A stretch of DNA of 64,000 bases from Planctomycetota bacterium (lineage in GTDB: Bacteria > Planctomycetota > PLA2), in NCBI GenBank assembly GCA_021776735.1, contig JAJFFH010000061.1, positions 62,001-126,000 on the forward strand, given 5' to 3'. Positions within the stretch are counted from its first letter, which is position 1; every line of letters begins with the position of its first letter. Below, in pieces: positions 53,091-61,743 of the stretch. The position numbers were made by a program, and so were the translations under genes. Under the pieces are notes generated by a model, which made no database searches, had not been told where the DNA came from, and was given only the letters and a program-made list of their open reading frames with translations.

Positions 53091-53158
53091 CATTCGTTCT
53101 GACAAAATCAGCTCTAGCTGAAACCACCCCCCGGGCTGCGTTTTTTAGGGCGAGAACC

Positions 53159-54070
53159 ATGAAACTTTCGCGATCCCTCCTCCTGATCACCGCGGTGATC
53201 ACATCTCTGTGCGCCAGTTCGGCCCTGGCTGATGAAATCCACCTCAAGAACGGCAAGGTCATTTCCGGCCTCGTCGTCGACGAGGGTGCGCGGTACACGG
53301 TCGTGGACCGGGACCGCAAGTTCGCCATCAAGAAGTCGCTGGTGAAAAAGGTCGCCGAGTCGAACTGTTTCATGAGCAAGTACCAGGCGCGGCTGGACAA
53401 GCTGCCGGTCGATGACGCCGAGGCGATTTTCGAGTTCGGCCGCTGGCTCGACCAGAACGACTGGTCCTCGCGGGCCAAGCTGGCCTACCGCGAGGTGCTC
53501 GATCTGGACCCGGATCACCGCGGCGCGCGCCGGGCGCTCAGCTATTCCATGTACGAAGGCGAATGGGTCTCGCCGGACGAGCTGAACCGCAAGAAGGGCC
53601 TCGTCGAGTTCGCGGGTGGCTGGTACACCAAGCACGATCTCGCCGAACTCAAGAAAGAGATCGAGAGCAACAAGAAGCTCCGCATCGCCTACGCCGAACG
53701 GCGCCGGATCAACGACAAGGTGAACCGGATCGTGCAGAAGTTCGCGACCTTCAACAAGAAGAAGCGCGCGAAGGCCTACAACGAGCTCTACCAGTTCGCG
53801 GAGCAGGTCAACTCGCCGGAGCTCCGCAAGTTCGCGGACGACACCAAGGCGCACTTCGACCGGATGCACAAGATTCTGTGCGCCAAGATGATGGCCCGCA
53901 CGGAAATCCAGGCGACGCACACCCAGCTCAAAAAGCCGATCGACGTCTTCCAGACCGCTCTCGGCGCCGCCATCGCGCTGAACGCCAGCCAGAACCCGGT
54001 CCGCATTCAGCTACCGGAACTGAGCGTGGCCAAGGTCCAAACAACCGTTGATATTCCTGCCGGGTGTTAA
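53159..54070 (+). CDS. Exported protein of unknown function with TPR-like helices
   Basis: 303 residues with a cleavable signal peptide ending SLCASSALA. A small N-terminal beta unit (DEIHLKNGKVISGLVVDEGA) is typical of planctomycete exported proteins, followed by a TPR-like pair (AKLAYREVLDLDPDHRGARR) and a charged coiled coil. An RBS-like GGGCGAG is weak. A strong terminator follows at 54146. Confidence 0.65.
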   Translation: MKLSRSLLLITAVITSLCASSALADEIHLKNGKVISGLVVDEGARYTVVDRDRKFAIKKSLVKKVAESNCFMSKYQARLDKLPVDDAEAIFEFGRWLDQNDWSSRAKLAYREVLDLDPDHRGARRALSYSMYEGEWVSPDELNRKKGLVEFAGGWYTKHDLAELKKEIESNKKLRIAYAERRRINDKVNRIVQKFATFNKKKRAKAYNELYQFAEQVNSPELRKFADDTKAHFDRMHKILCAKMMARTEIQATHTQLKKPIDVFQTALGAAIALNASQNPVRIQLPELSVAKVQTTVDIPAGC

Positions 54071-54145
54071 CACTGCCTGGTGAGTGCGGATAGCACCGAC
54101 GAAACTCCGCTTCGCGGATTCTCGCTAGCCTGCCGGATGTTCCAG

Positions 54146-54174
54146 AGCCCCTCGTGCAAACGGGGGGCTTTTTC
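54146..54174 (+). terminator. Intrinsic terminator
   Basis: Nine-bp stem AGCCCCTCG/CGGGGGGCT with loop TGCAAA and five T. It ends the exported-protein transcript. Between here and 54380 only a GGCCCA/GGGCC hairpin near 54310-54335 is seen. Confidence 0.85.
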
Positions 54175-54380
54175 TATGAACGGCATACTCGGCCGCGCTT
54201 GTCGGTGGGCTACGGACTCAGGGCGGTAACCGTCGGGAAATCTTGCGGAACCGGGGTTCTTCGCGGGTTTTTTGGTCGCGCCAGTGCTCTTTCCAGAGGG
54301 CTTTCGGCCCAGATTGGGCCGCAGCTTTCAGAAAACGCACCTCGCGACCTTGCCCGTCCGATAAACTCAGAAGGAAGAAG

Positions 54381-54863
54381 ATGTCGCCGTCTGATTTTTC
54401 CCCCGTTCTAACGCGTCAGGTGGAGTGCTTCGACGAACTCGTCAAGGACGAATCGTGGAAGCGCGACCATGAAGACGCGAACGCGTGCTGGGAGCTTGAA
54501 CAGGTTCTTCAGTTCGGCCTGACGATCTATCGCCTCTTCATGAAGACCGACGAGGTGATCAGTGACGCGATCCTGTCTGATCGGTGCGAGTCCCCCCGGC
54601 AGGCCCGCGCCGCGTTCGACAGCCTCTTGGCGTGGTGGCTACGGCCGTGCGAAACGGTGAATCGTGTGATTCGATCCCTTGAAGACAAGGGATACATGGT
54701 TGAGGGCGCCGCGGAGTTTCGAAAGCACTTCGCCGAGGCGAAGTGGATGCTGACTCCTGCCGACAAGGCGTTTGCGCACGACCGCGTGGCTGCGGTTCGC
54801 GACAATGCGATCGACGAACATCGCACTGGACGAACGGTGCCGCTGGAGAAACTCTCCGATTAG
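54381..54863 (+). CDS. Probable antitoxin of a type II toxin-antitoxin pair
   Basis: 160 residues. Helical, acidic, with a C-terminal AIDEHRTGRTVPLEKLSD, a tail of the kind by which antitoxins wrap RelE/ParE toxins. The ATG has AAGGAAG upstream. No DNA-binding motif is obvious. The following gene overlaps or abuts it, matching antitoxin-first order. Confidence 0.6.
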   Translation: MSPSDFSPVLTRQVECFDELVKDESWKRDHEDANACWELEQVLQFGLTIYRLFMKTDEVISDAILSDRCESPRQARAAFDSLLAWWLRPCETVNRVIRSLEDKGYMVEGAAEFRKHFAEAKWMLTPADKAFAHDRVAAVRDNAIDEHRTGRTVPLEKLSD

Positions 54864-54891
54864 GAACGTCCGCACGTCTTCGTTCCGAAGG

Positions 54892-55173
54892 ATGTGCGAC
54901 AAGCTGCCGACGGCAACGGCGCGCCTCGCGGAAAAGGCATACTCGCAATTCCGCAAAGACCCCAGCCATCCCGGACTGGAGCACCACGCACTTGATGACA
55001 CCAAGCGCGGTCGGCACAGGAACGGCAGCTGGGCGGTCTCGATTACTCGCAGGTATCGCGCCATCTATGTGCCCGACGAGACCGGCTCCGAGCAGCATGC
55101 GCCAGCCAACGTCTGGTACTGGATCGGCTCCCACGAGGACTACAACGCCTTCACCGGGTCCGCACGCCGTTGA
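54892..55173 (+). CDS. RelE/ParE-like toxin
   Basis: 93 residues from ATG 54892; family homology appears to begin about ten codons earlier (VRTSSFRRMCDKLPTATARL). The only upstream in-frame candidate start is an ATT at 54859, overlapping the antitoxin TAG. The core (AEKAYSQFRKDPSHPGLEHH, then SWAVSITRRYRAIYVPDETG and NVWYWIGSHEDYNAFTG) has the compact alpha-beta RelE/ParE pattern, which cleaves ribosome-bound mRNA or inhibits gyrase. Which activity applies is unknown. Confidence 0.7.
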   Translation: MCDKLPTATARLAEKAYSQFRKDPSHPGLEHHALDDTKRGRHRNGSWAVSITRRYRAIYVPDETGSEQHAPANVWYWIGSHEDYNAFTGSARR

Positions 55174-55284
55174 GGCGGAGCCGCTGCACGCCAAGTCGAA
55201 CGCGCTCGGAGGTGACCGAGAGACCTTGCGGCGCGGCACCGAACGCCTGAATGACCCCTGCGGGTAGACTGCGGGCTTCTTTCC

Positions 55285-55953
55285 ATGGCGGTTCTTGAGA
55301 TTGATCGGCTTGTCAAACGGTATGCCTCGCCCGACGGGGAGGTGGAAACCGTGATTGACATCGAGCGGCTTGAGCTTGGGGACGGGGCCCAGGTTGCGTT
55401 GCGGGGGACCAGCGGGTCCGGGAAGACGACGCTGCTGAATCTCATTGCAGGGGTCTTGCGGGCCGACGAGGGGCGCATCGTTTTGGCGGGACACGACATC
55501 ACCGCGATGTCGGAGTCCGAGCGCGACCACGTTCGGGCGCGGCACCTGGGCTATGTCTTTCAGACGTTTAACCTGCTCCAAGGCTACAGCGCAGTCGAAA
55601 ACGTCGTGCTGGGCATGGTGTTCGGCGGCCGGGCCGATCGCGGCCGGGCCGAGGGACTACTCGAGGCGGTCGGGCTCAAGGACCGGATGAACTACCGGCC
55701 GCGCCAGCTCTCGGTCGGACAGCAACAACGCGTCGCCGTGGCGCGCGCTCTCGCGAACGACCCCGATCTCGTGCTCGCCGACGAACCGACCGGCAGCCTC
55801 GATCCGCGCCACGCGCAGGAAGCGCTCGACCTGGTCCGGAAGCTCTGCGAGGAAAACGACGCGGCGATGCTGCTCGTCAGCCACGACGATGGCATCCTGG
55901 AACGGTTCGACGACATCCGCGATCTGAGTGAACTCAACCGCGCGCGCGCATGA
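55285..55953 (+). CDS. ABC transporter ATPase, LolD/MacB type
   Basis: 222 residues with an intact ABC domain: Walker [16 protein letters not shown]-loop FQTFNLL, signature [10 protein letters not shown], Walker [14 protein letters not shown], switch VSHDDG. It pairs with the FtsX-like permease that overlaps it (ATGA). No membrane anchor is present, unlike the ATPases at 34.7-36.4 kb. Confidence 0.92.
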   Translation: MAVLEIDRLVKRYASPDGEVETVIDIERLELGDGAQVALRGTSGSGKTTLLNLIAGVLRADEGRIVLAGHDITAMSESERDHVRARHLGYVFQTFNLLQGYSAVENVVLGMVFGGRADRGRAEGLLEAVGLKDRMNYRPRQLSVGQQQRVAVARALANDPDLVLADEPTGSLDPRHAQEALDLVRKLCEENDAAMLLVSHDDGILERFDDIRDLSELNRARA

Positions 55954-57197
55954 ACGAGTTCTGGGCGATTCCCCTGATGGTGCGCCGCAGCCTGCGGCAG
56001 CATCTCCTGTCAACCCTGGTGACGGCGATTGCCTTGGGGCTCGCAAGCGGGCTCGTCATGTCCATTTTCGCGATCAACAACCAGGCGGACAAGGCGTTCC
56101 GCGGCGGCGAAAAAACGTTCCACGCGGTGCTTGGCGCGCGCGGGAGCCCACTGCAACTGGTGCTGAACAGCATCTACCACCTCGAAACGTCGCCGGGCAA
56201 CATCCCGTGGAAGCTCTACAAGACAATCAAGAACGACCCGCGCGTCGAGATCGCCGTGCCGTACGCGGTCGGTGACAACTACGAGGGCTTTCGCATCGTT
56301 GGCACGACCGAGGAGCTGTTTGCCGCCAAGAAACTCCAGGTGGACGGCTTCGTCTTCAACTCGCAGCGTCGCCAGGCCGTGATCGGCAGCTTTGTCGCCG
56401 CGCAAACCAGCCTCAAGCCCGGCGCGCACTTCTTCCCGGTTCACGGGGTGCAGCCCGATCCGAACGCCGCCGTACACACGGAGGATCAGTACGTGGTTGT
56501 CGGCGTGCTCAAGCCGACCAACTCCCCTCTGGACCGCGTCATCTTCATTCCGATCGAGGGCATCTATCGCATGGGTGGCCATCCGCTCGCGGACGGCACC
56601 GTCGCCAAGGACGGCGAGGAGATCCCGGACGAGTTCAAGGAGGTCAGCGCGGTCCTGATCAGGCTGAAGTCGCCTGCGTTCGGCATGCAACTGGCCGACA
56701 CCATCAACAACCGCAACAAGGAAGCGACGTTCGCCTGGCCCATCTCCACCGTGATCGGACGCTTTCTGAACAAGTTCGCGTGGATTCTCCGCGTCTTGGA
56801 AATGATCGCGTATCTGGTCGTCGCGGTTGCCGCCGGCTCCATCCTCGCGAGTCTCTACAACACGATGAACGAACGGCGCCGCGAGTTCGCGATCCTGCGC
56901 GCGCTGGGCGCGAGACGTAGCACCGTGTTTACAGCCATCGTCATGGAGTCGGCGGCGATCGCCACCATCGGCGCGTTGATTGGCTTCCTGGTCTACGGAG
57001 CCATCCTCTTCTCCGCCGCCATCGCCATCCGGCAGCACACCGGCGTGGTGCTCGACACGGCGATAGACTTCAGGCGCCAGCCGGAGCTGTGGAAGACCCC
57101 GCTCGCCATGATCGCACTCGGCGCAGTCGCCGGCATCCTGCCCGCGTGGAAGGCCTATGCCACCGACGTGGCCGAAAACCTCGCCCCTCAATCGTAA
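55950..57197 (+). CDS. FtsX-like ABC permease
   Basis: 415 residues with one N-terminal and three C-terminal membrane helices around a ~220-residue extracytoplasmic domain. [20 protein letters not shown] is the FtsX/MacB signature. With the upstream ATPase it forms a MacB/LolCDE-like mechanotransmission complex rather than a solute importer. The following gene overlaps as TAATG. Confidence 0.88.
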   Translation: MNEFWAIPLMVRRSLRQHLLSTLVTAIALGLASGLVMSIFAINNQADKAFRGGEKTFHAVLGARGSPLQLVLNSIYHLETSPGNIPWKLYKTIKNDPRVEIAVPYAVGDNYEGFRIVGTTEELFAAKKLQVDGFVFNSQRRQAVIGSFVAAQTSLKPGAHFFPVHGVQPDPNAAVHTEDQYVVVGVLKPTNSPLDRVIFIPIEGIYRMGGHPLADGTVAKDGEEIPDEFKEVSAVLIRLKSPAFGMQLADTINNRNKEATFAWPISTVIGRFLNKFAWILRVLEMIAYLVVAVAAGSILASLYNTMNERRREFAILRALGARRSTVFTAIVMESAAIATIGALIGFLVYGAILFSAAIAIRQHTGVVLDTAIDFRRQPELWKTPLAMIALGAVAGILPAWKAYATDVAENLAPQS

Positions 57198-57670
57198 TGA
57201 AACACCTCGGAAACATCGCCGTCCGTTCGCTGTTGATCGGAGTTCTTGCCGCGTGCAACAACGACGAGCAACCCCAGACCAAAACCGGCCATGTACACAC
57301 GCACGCCGACGATGCGAAGTTCGGCGGGGCCATGGTTGAGATCGGCGCACATGCCGCGTGGGTTGAGATCGTGCACGAGCCAGGTTCCGGACTGATCACG
57401 ACGTACATTCGCGACGCGCACGCGGTCCATCCGTTGCCGTGCGCCATGAAACGCCTGCCCCTGACGGTGCTCGTGAATGGCAAAGAGCACGAGATCGAGC
57501 TCCTGCCCTACATCGACCCGTTGAGCAGCGAGAAGGCCGGCGCCGTTTCCGTGTTCCGGGCCCGAATCGAGGTCTTGAAAGGCGTAACGACGTTTTCGGG
57601 CGCTTTGGGCAAACTCGCTCTGCGCGGGAAGATCTTTCCCCCGGCGACCTTCACGTATCCGGCGAAGTGA
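57197..57670 (+). CDS. Small His-containing lipoprotein of the ABC operon
   Basis: 157 residues with a lipoprotein signal (LGNIAVRSLLIGVLAAC). The mature part has HVHTHADDAKFGGAMVEIGA and resembles periplasmic metal-related proteins (the 'H-x-H-x-H ... VELG.H....E' style); metal binding is inferred. The hydrophobic core of its signal peptide begins NIAVRS, encoded by an exact 13-mer copy (57214). Confidence 0.65.
   Translation: MKHLGNIAVRSLLIGVLAACNNDEQPQTKTGHVHTHADDAKFGGAMVEIGAHAAWVEIVHEPGSGLITTYIRDAHAVHPLPCAMKRLPLTVLVNGKEHEIELLPYIDPLSSEKAGAVSVFRARIEVLKGVTTFSGALGKLALRGKIFPPATFTYPAK
57214..57226 (-). repeat. 13-mer word, exact copy
   Basis: CATCGCCGTCCGT on the plus strand inside a signal-peptide coding region; TTTCC follows on the minus strand. 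Confidence 0.85.
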
Positions 57671-57685
57671 TACGATAATGGGGTT

Positions 57686-58540
57686 ATGAGCAAGACCCTC
57701 TGGCTCGTTCTCGGCGTCGGCACATGCGTTGTGCTCGGCACGCAGCTCAACCGTTGCTTGACCTGCCAGCCGCCGCAAAACATCAACGTGAACGCGAACC
57801 TCCGGCTGGAGGGCGCCGCGTTCCTGAGCAAGAGTCCCCCGAGCAAGGGCGCTCAGAGCGGGGGCCCGGCCACTTCGGAGGCCACGTCGGGCGGTGCGTC
57901 AACCGCAGGCGAACCGATTCCCGGGCCGAAGCTTCCCGACGTGCCCAACATTGCCGGCGGCATCGGGTCGGCGAACGGAACGGACGGCGGCGTCGCGGTC
58001 GGACTCGCACCGAACGAGGCGAAGGACAACGAGGCCGGCGAGCGCGAAGCCGGCAACGATGAAGTGCTGATCAAGAAGCTTCCGACGCCGGAAGAGACCG
58101 CGGACAGCAAGGACGCGAAGAAGGCGAAGCTCAAGAAGCTCTCGCTCACCTTCGACAAGCTCGCGAGCTACGACTACAAGTTCCCCGACATCGGCGCCAA
58201 GGAAGAAGACACGAAACAGATTCCGGGGTCGGTGCAAAAGCTAGAGGGCCGCACGATCTCGATCCGCGGTTTCATGATCCCGATGGCGAACGACGGCGAG
58301 AACGTGCTGGAGTTCGTGCTCGTCCGCAACCAGAGTTTTTGCTGCTTCGGGGTCTACCCGAAGATGAACGAGTGGATTCACGTGAAGATGGCGCCCGGCA
58401 AGACCGCGCCGTTCGCCCTCGACGTTCCCATCACGATCCACGGCGAACTCCACGTCGGCGAGGAGTGGGAAAACGGCGTCGTGATGAGCCTCTACCGCCT
58501 GGACTGCACCACCGTCGACGAACCCCCCGTCTACCGCTAA
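57686..58540 (+). CDS. DUF3299-type exported protein
   Basis: 284 residues. A signal or anchor with a Cys-rich turn (LNRCLTCQ), then a low-complexity Gly/Ser linker, then the DUF3299 domain (ISIRGFMIPMANDGENVLEF, then FVLVRNQSFCCFGVYPKMNE). DUF3299 proteins are often encoded with ABC/FtsX genes and metal-related lipoproteins in Planctomycetota. The CCFG pair may bind a metal. The role is not established. GTDGGV near residue 98 is a decayed 13-mer (57980). Confidence 0.85.
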   Translation: MSKTLWLVLGVGTCVVLGTQLNRCLTCQPPQNINVNANLRLEGAAFLSKSPPSKGAQSGGPATSEATSGGASTAGEPIPGPKLPDVPNIAGGIGSANGTDGGVAVGLAPNEAKDNEAGEREAGNDEVLIKKLPTPEETADSKDAKKAKLKKLSLTFDKLASYDYKFPDIGAKEEDTKQIPGSVQKLEGRTISIRGFMIPMANDGENVLEFVLVRNQSFCCFGVYPKMNEWIHVKMAPGKTAPFALDVPITIHGELHVGEEWENGVVMSLYRLDCTTVDEPPVYR

Positions 58541-58559
58541 GCCGCCGCAGCCTATCCTG

Positions 58560-59150
58560 CTAGTGTCCCGAGAGCAGCAGGGCAGCCTTGGGCAGTATCC
58601 GGGCGATTTCCTCGCTCGCGTTGTCGATGACCGTGTGGCGGATTTCGTCCTCGAACAGTCGGCGGAGTCCTTCGCGACCGTCCTCGACCATGTCCACTAC
58701 GTCCTCCGCCGGAAGCTGGAGCTTGTTCGCAACCTCCACCGCGCTCAGCGGGTGCGCGCCATCGGGCCGGTCGTACATGCGCAGCAGGAGCTGGTGCGCT
58801 TCGGGATGCGCGCGCCCGTACTCCTTGAGTGCCGCCTGAAAGAGACCGGCCGCCCAATCGCGCTCGAAGTCGGGATCGACACCGGGGCTCGCCCCGTCCT
58901 CGCGCAACGTCGCGTCGATCTGTGCCAGGACGCACGCACGCAGGCTCTCGCCCCCGCCCCCCCCTGCACAACGCTCGTAGAGATCCTCAAGGACGAGATC
59001 CGTCAAATCCTCGGTGTGCCGCCAGCCGTCCACGCGCCGCCGCATCTGAAACAGGATCGGCGGACGCACGCGCTCCCTGAGCCCGCGCCACGCCTCCTTG
59101 CGCGCGTCGTCGCCGACGTCGGAATCGAGAACAAGCTGCCAACGGTTCAT
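58560..59150 (-). CDS. Divergent ECF-like sigma factor
   Basis: 196 residues. MNRWQLVLDSDVGDDARKEA and the following AWRGLRERVRPPILFQMRRR match the 'TRW..VL' start of a planctomycete ECF group, and the region-2 acid DLTDLVLEDLYERC is present. Region 4 (ELQLPAEDVVDMVEDGREGL) is divergent, so promoter recognition may be altered or lost. No partner anti-sigma gene is adjacent. CAGGGGGES in the middle derives from a C-rich word. Confidence 0.65.
   Translation of the reverse strand: MNRWQLVLDSDVGDDARKEAWRGLRERVRPPILFQMRRRVDGWRHTEDLTDLVLEDLYERCAGGGGGESLRACVLAQIDATLREDGASPGVDPDFERDWAAGLFQAALKEYGRAHPEAHQLLLRMYDRPDGAHPLSAVEVANKLQLPAEDVVDMVEDGREGLRRLFEDEIRHTVIDNASEEIARILPKAALLLSGH
58950..58964 (+). 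repeat. Polar C-rich word, exact
   Basis: GCCCCCGCCCCCCCC antisense to the ECF-like gene; + orientation kept, gene on the minus strand. Confidence 0.65.
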
Positions 59151-59170
59151 CGCAGTTAACCTTGGCGACG

Positions 59171-59767
59171 ATGATAGGTCGTCTTTACCTGATCGTCGAC
59201 ATCGCATCGCTGCCGATCATTCCCGAGGCCCTCGCGGGCGGTGTGGACATGGTGCAGCTCAGGGACAAGGCAGGAACGGACGGCGATGTCTTGCAGGCGG
59301 CGCGCGAACTTGTGCGGCTGTGTGGTCGCGACGTGCCCGTGATCCTCAACGACCGCGTCCATCTGGTCGCGGCGGCGGGCGCGGCGGGGGCCCACATCGG
59401 CGAAGACGACCTGCCGCCCGACAAAGCGCGCGCCCTGCTCCCGCCCGGCGCGCTGTTGGGCCTTTCGACGCACTCCGCGGAAGAAGTGGAGGCGGCCGAG
59501 CGGATTCCGGTGGACTACGTCGGACTCGGCCCCATGTTTGAGAGCACGACAAAGGCGCTGTCCCGCGGACCGGGAGGCCCCGCGTTGCTGCAGGGCGTAG
59601 CAACGGACCTCCCGGTGTTCCCGATCGGCGGGATCACGGAGGCGAACGCAACGGCACTCGTCGCCGCGGGCGCAAGCCGCCTGGCCGTCGGCGCGGCGAT
59701 TTGCGCGGCCCGCTCCCCCGAAACCGCAGCGGCGAGGCTCCGCGCACTGTTGCCCGCTCTGACGTAG
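59171..59767 (+). CDS. thiE: Thiamine phosphate synthase
   Basis: 198 residues. It joins the thiazole and pyrimidine precursors to thiamine phosphate. GGVDMVQLRDKAGTDGDVLQ (the QLRDK is the family's), ILNDRVHLVAAAGAAGAHIG, and STHSAEEVEAAERIPVDYVG, then PVFPIGGI, are ThiE signatures. A GTDGDV insert beside the substrate lysine comes from an exact 13-mer. Length is short for the family (about 210) but complete. ATG 59171 has only a weak ribosome site. Confidence 0.9.
   Translation: MIGRLYLIVDIASLPIIPEALAGGVDMVQLRDKAGTDGDVLQAARELVRLCGRDVPVILNDRVHLVAAAGAAGAHIGEDDLPPDKARALLPPGALLGLSTHSAEEVEAAERIPVDYVGLGPMFESTTKALSRGPGGPALLQGVATDLPVFPIGGITEANATALVAAGASRLAVGAAICAARSPETAAARLRALLPALT
59276..59288 (+). 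repeat. 13-mer word, exact copy
   Basis: In thiE, read AGTDGDVLQ, just after the conserved QLRDK strand-loop. Confidence 0.85.
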
Positions 59768-61600
59768 TCAAAAGTCCCCGTCGGCGTTGAATCGCGCCAA
59801 GAGAAGATTGAACCCGGAGGCGCCTTGGACCGTGGTCTCGTTCGGGTCTCCTTCGCCCAAGACGATCGGGCCGTTGAAAATCGTGATGATCGCGGCGGAG
59901 CCGTCGTCAAACGCCGCGGCGGCGATGCCGCGTGCGCCGGAGTTGGTGGGAATGGCACGCGCCCAGGCAAGGGTTCCGTCGTGCTCAAAGCGAGCCACCA
60001 ACTCAGAGAAGCCCTGGGCACCGAGCGCCGGGAAGGTCACCTCTTGGGGCTCGCCGGGAGCAAGGGTGAGGACGGAGCTGAAGTTCGCCGCAACGATCAG
60101 CGATCCGTCCTGAGCTCGGGACAGCCCCGGCTGCCGAAGAAAACCGAAGTTGAACGTCCGGTCCGCGAGAACCCGTCCCCAAACAAGGCCACCGTCTGCC
60201 GAGAACCGCGCCATGAATGGGTTTCCTGGTTCACTTCCCGACAAGACCAGCTCGTTCGGCCCGCCCTCCCCCAGTCGCATGGCGAAGTCGAACGAACCGA
60301 GAATGACACAGGACCCATCCGGATCCGTCACGAGCCCGTACGCCACGTCATTGTCGGTCCCGCCAAAACGCGACGCATCGACCAGCATTCCGTCCTCCGC
60401 AAACCGCGCCACGAAGATGTCCCGGTTGCCGCGGCTGACCAGGGAAGTCTCACCGGGCTCGCCCAGACCGAACGTCGTGATGTGGCTGAAGTCTCCGACG
60501 ATGCCGCACGTTCCGTCCGGAAACACTGCAACGTCCCGGAGTATCTCGCGCCCCGGCCCGCCGGCAGTTCGCGCCCACGCGAGGTCTCCGTCGGGCTCGT
60601 AGGCAACCACGAAGATGTCACCGATCTCACCGGCGTCCGCAACGAGCAGGGTCTCGTTCGGCTCACCGTCACCGAACAGCAGGGTATCGATGAACGAACC
60701 GGCGAGGACGACCGCCCCGTCCCGGCCGGCGGCCAGGCCGTAGGATCTCGTCTGTACCGCATCCGGCGAAAAGCGCCGTGCCCATTGAAAAGACCCGTCG
60801 TCGCCGTACCGCCCGACGAAACGTGCACCGGGCCCGAATCGGGCGCCGGGGAACGACGCCTCCGTCGGCTCCCCCTCCCCAAACACGAAGCGGGTTCCCT
60901 GTTGAGGTATCAGGTCTCCCAAGACCGCGCACGACCCGTCCGTTCCGGCGACGATGCGGGTCACCCTGGTGCCTCCGTCACGGCGCGCCCAGACAAGGGC
61001 CCCGTCGTTGTCGTAGCGAGCCAAGAACATGCGTTCCACGACGGCACTCGAAGGGTCGGGAGTTTCCAAGACGGTCTCGTTGGCTCCGCCGTCGTCGAAC
61101 ACCACGGTTCCCGTGAACGATCCGGCCACGACGACAGAACCGTCGGAGAACGACGCGATGTCCCGCACGTGCGCCCCCTCAACCGCCTGTGCATAGGCCC
61201 GATTCGCCAGGGTCACCAGCCCGAGCGCAACGACCACGACCGGCGTGCCCCCTGGTGCCGTCAACCGGCCCACGATGCGATACGTACCCAGCGCAACGCC
61301 GGTCGTATCCCAGGCCACGGTCTGCCCGTTGCCGTCGTCGTCCACGCCCGTCGCGATCGGGATCGGGTCGGGATTGGTCGCGAGACCGGAATCCGGCTCC
61401 GCGAAGACCTCCAGGACCGCGTCGCTGGGATCGTTGGAGACGATCTCGATGGTGATCCGGCCGCCCCGGCTCGCCTCTACGTCGGCCTCCGGCGACAGGA
61501 ACACGAGCGTAGGCGTGGCGTCGGCGGTGGCGTTACCGCCGCCTCCCGATCCACAACCACCGAGTACAAAAAGTAACGTGCAGGCCAGACCGCGAACCAT
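59768..61600 (-). CDS. Large lipoprotein with repeated beta-propeller-like units
   Basis: 610 residues with a lipoprotein signal (LACTLLFVLGGC) and GGAGG before the ATG. The mature chain begins with an Ig-like domain (ITIEIVSNDPSDAVLEVFAE) and then ~60-residue repeats of the form 'D G S ... V V A G S F ... F G ... N E T ... (F/V)VAR(Y/F)..DG.L.WAR' (for example FDDGGANETVLETP and FVARFAEDGMLV). It is probably a surface or periplasmic beta-propeller protein. No enzyme site was found. It converges with thiE (stop to stop 1 bp). Confidence 0.75.
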   Translation of the reverse strand: MVRGLACTLLFVLGGCGSGGGGNATADATPTLVFLSPEADVEASRGGRITIEIVSNDPSDAVLEVFAEPDSGLATNPDPIPIATGVDDDGNGQTVAWDTTGVALGTYRIVGRLTAPGGTPVVVVALGLVTLANRAYAQAVEGAHVRDIASFSDGSVVVAGSFTGTVVFDDGGANETVLETPDPSSAVVERMFLARYDNDGALVWARRDGGTRVTRIVAGTDGSCAVLGDLIPQQGTRFVFGEGEPTEASFPGARFGPGARFVGRYGDDGSFQWARRFSPDAVQTRSYGLAAGRDGAVVLAGSFIDTLLFGDGEPNETLLVADAGEIGDIFVVAYEPDGDLAWARTAGGPGREILRDVAVFPDGTCGIVGDFSHITTFGLGEPGETSLVSRGNRDIFVARFAEDGMLVDASRFGGTDNDVAYGLVTDPDGSCVILGSFDFAMRLGEGGPNELVLSGSEPGNPFMARFSADGGLVWGRVLADRTFNFGFLRQPGLSRAQDGSLIVAANFSSVLTLAPGEPQEVTFPALGAQGFSELVARFEHDGTLAWARAIPTNSGARGIAAAAFDDGSAAIITIFNGPIVLGEGDPNETTVQGASGFNLLLARFNADGDF

Positions 61601-61743
61601 AGCGAACCTCCACGAGAGCCCACGGGTTTAGGCGCAATCCCCGTGCCGCGGCACAGGAGCGCTCGGTTGGCGAACCCGGGCCGCGATTCTTGCGCGTCCT
61701 TCGAACCAAATTTGACAGGAGCGCGGGTTTCATCTGCGAACCT

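Larger units (their letters stand above)
52915..53158. other. Regulatory gap between groES and the exported protein gene
   Basis: 244 bp between divergent genes. It contains an inverted repeat CGGGGTGCCAAACCCCG (52970-52986), an exact 13-mer (53039), and a C-rich word (53078). I see no CIRCE (TTAGCACTC-N9-GAGTGCTAA) element. GGTATAGG on the minus strand near 52966 could be a -10, without a good -35. Confidence 0.4.

Noticed and set aside
52915-53158. CIRCE heat-shock operator
   Set aside because: No TTAGCACTC-N9-GAGTGCTAA-like sequence could be found upstream of groES.
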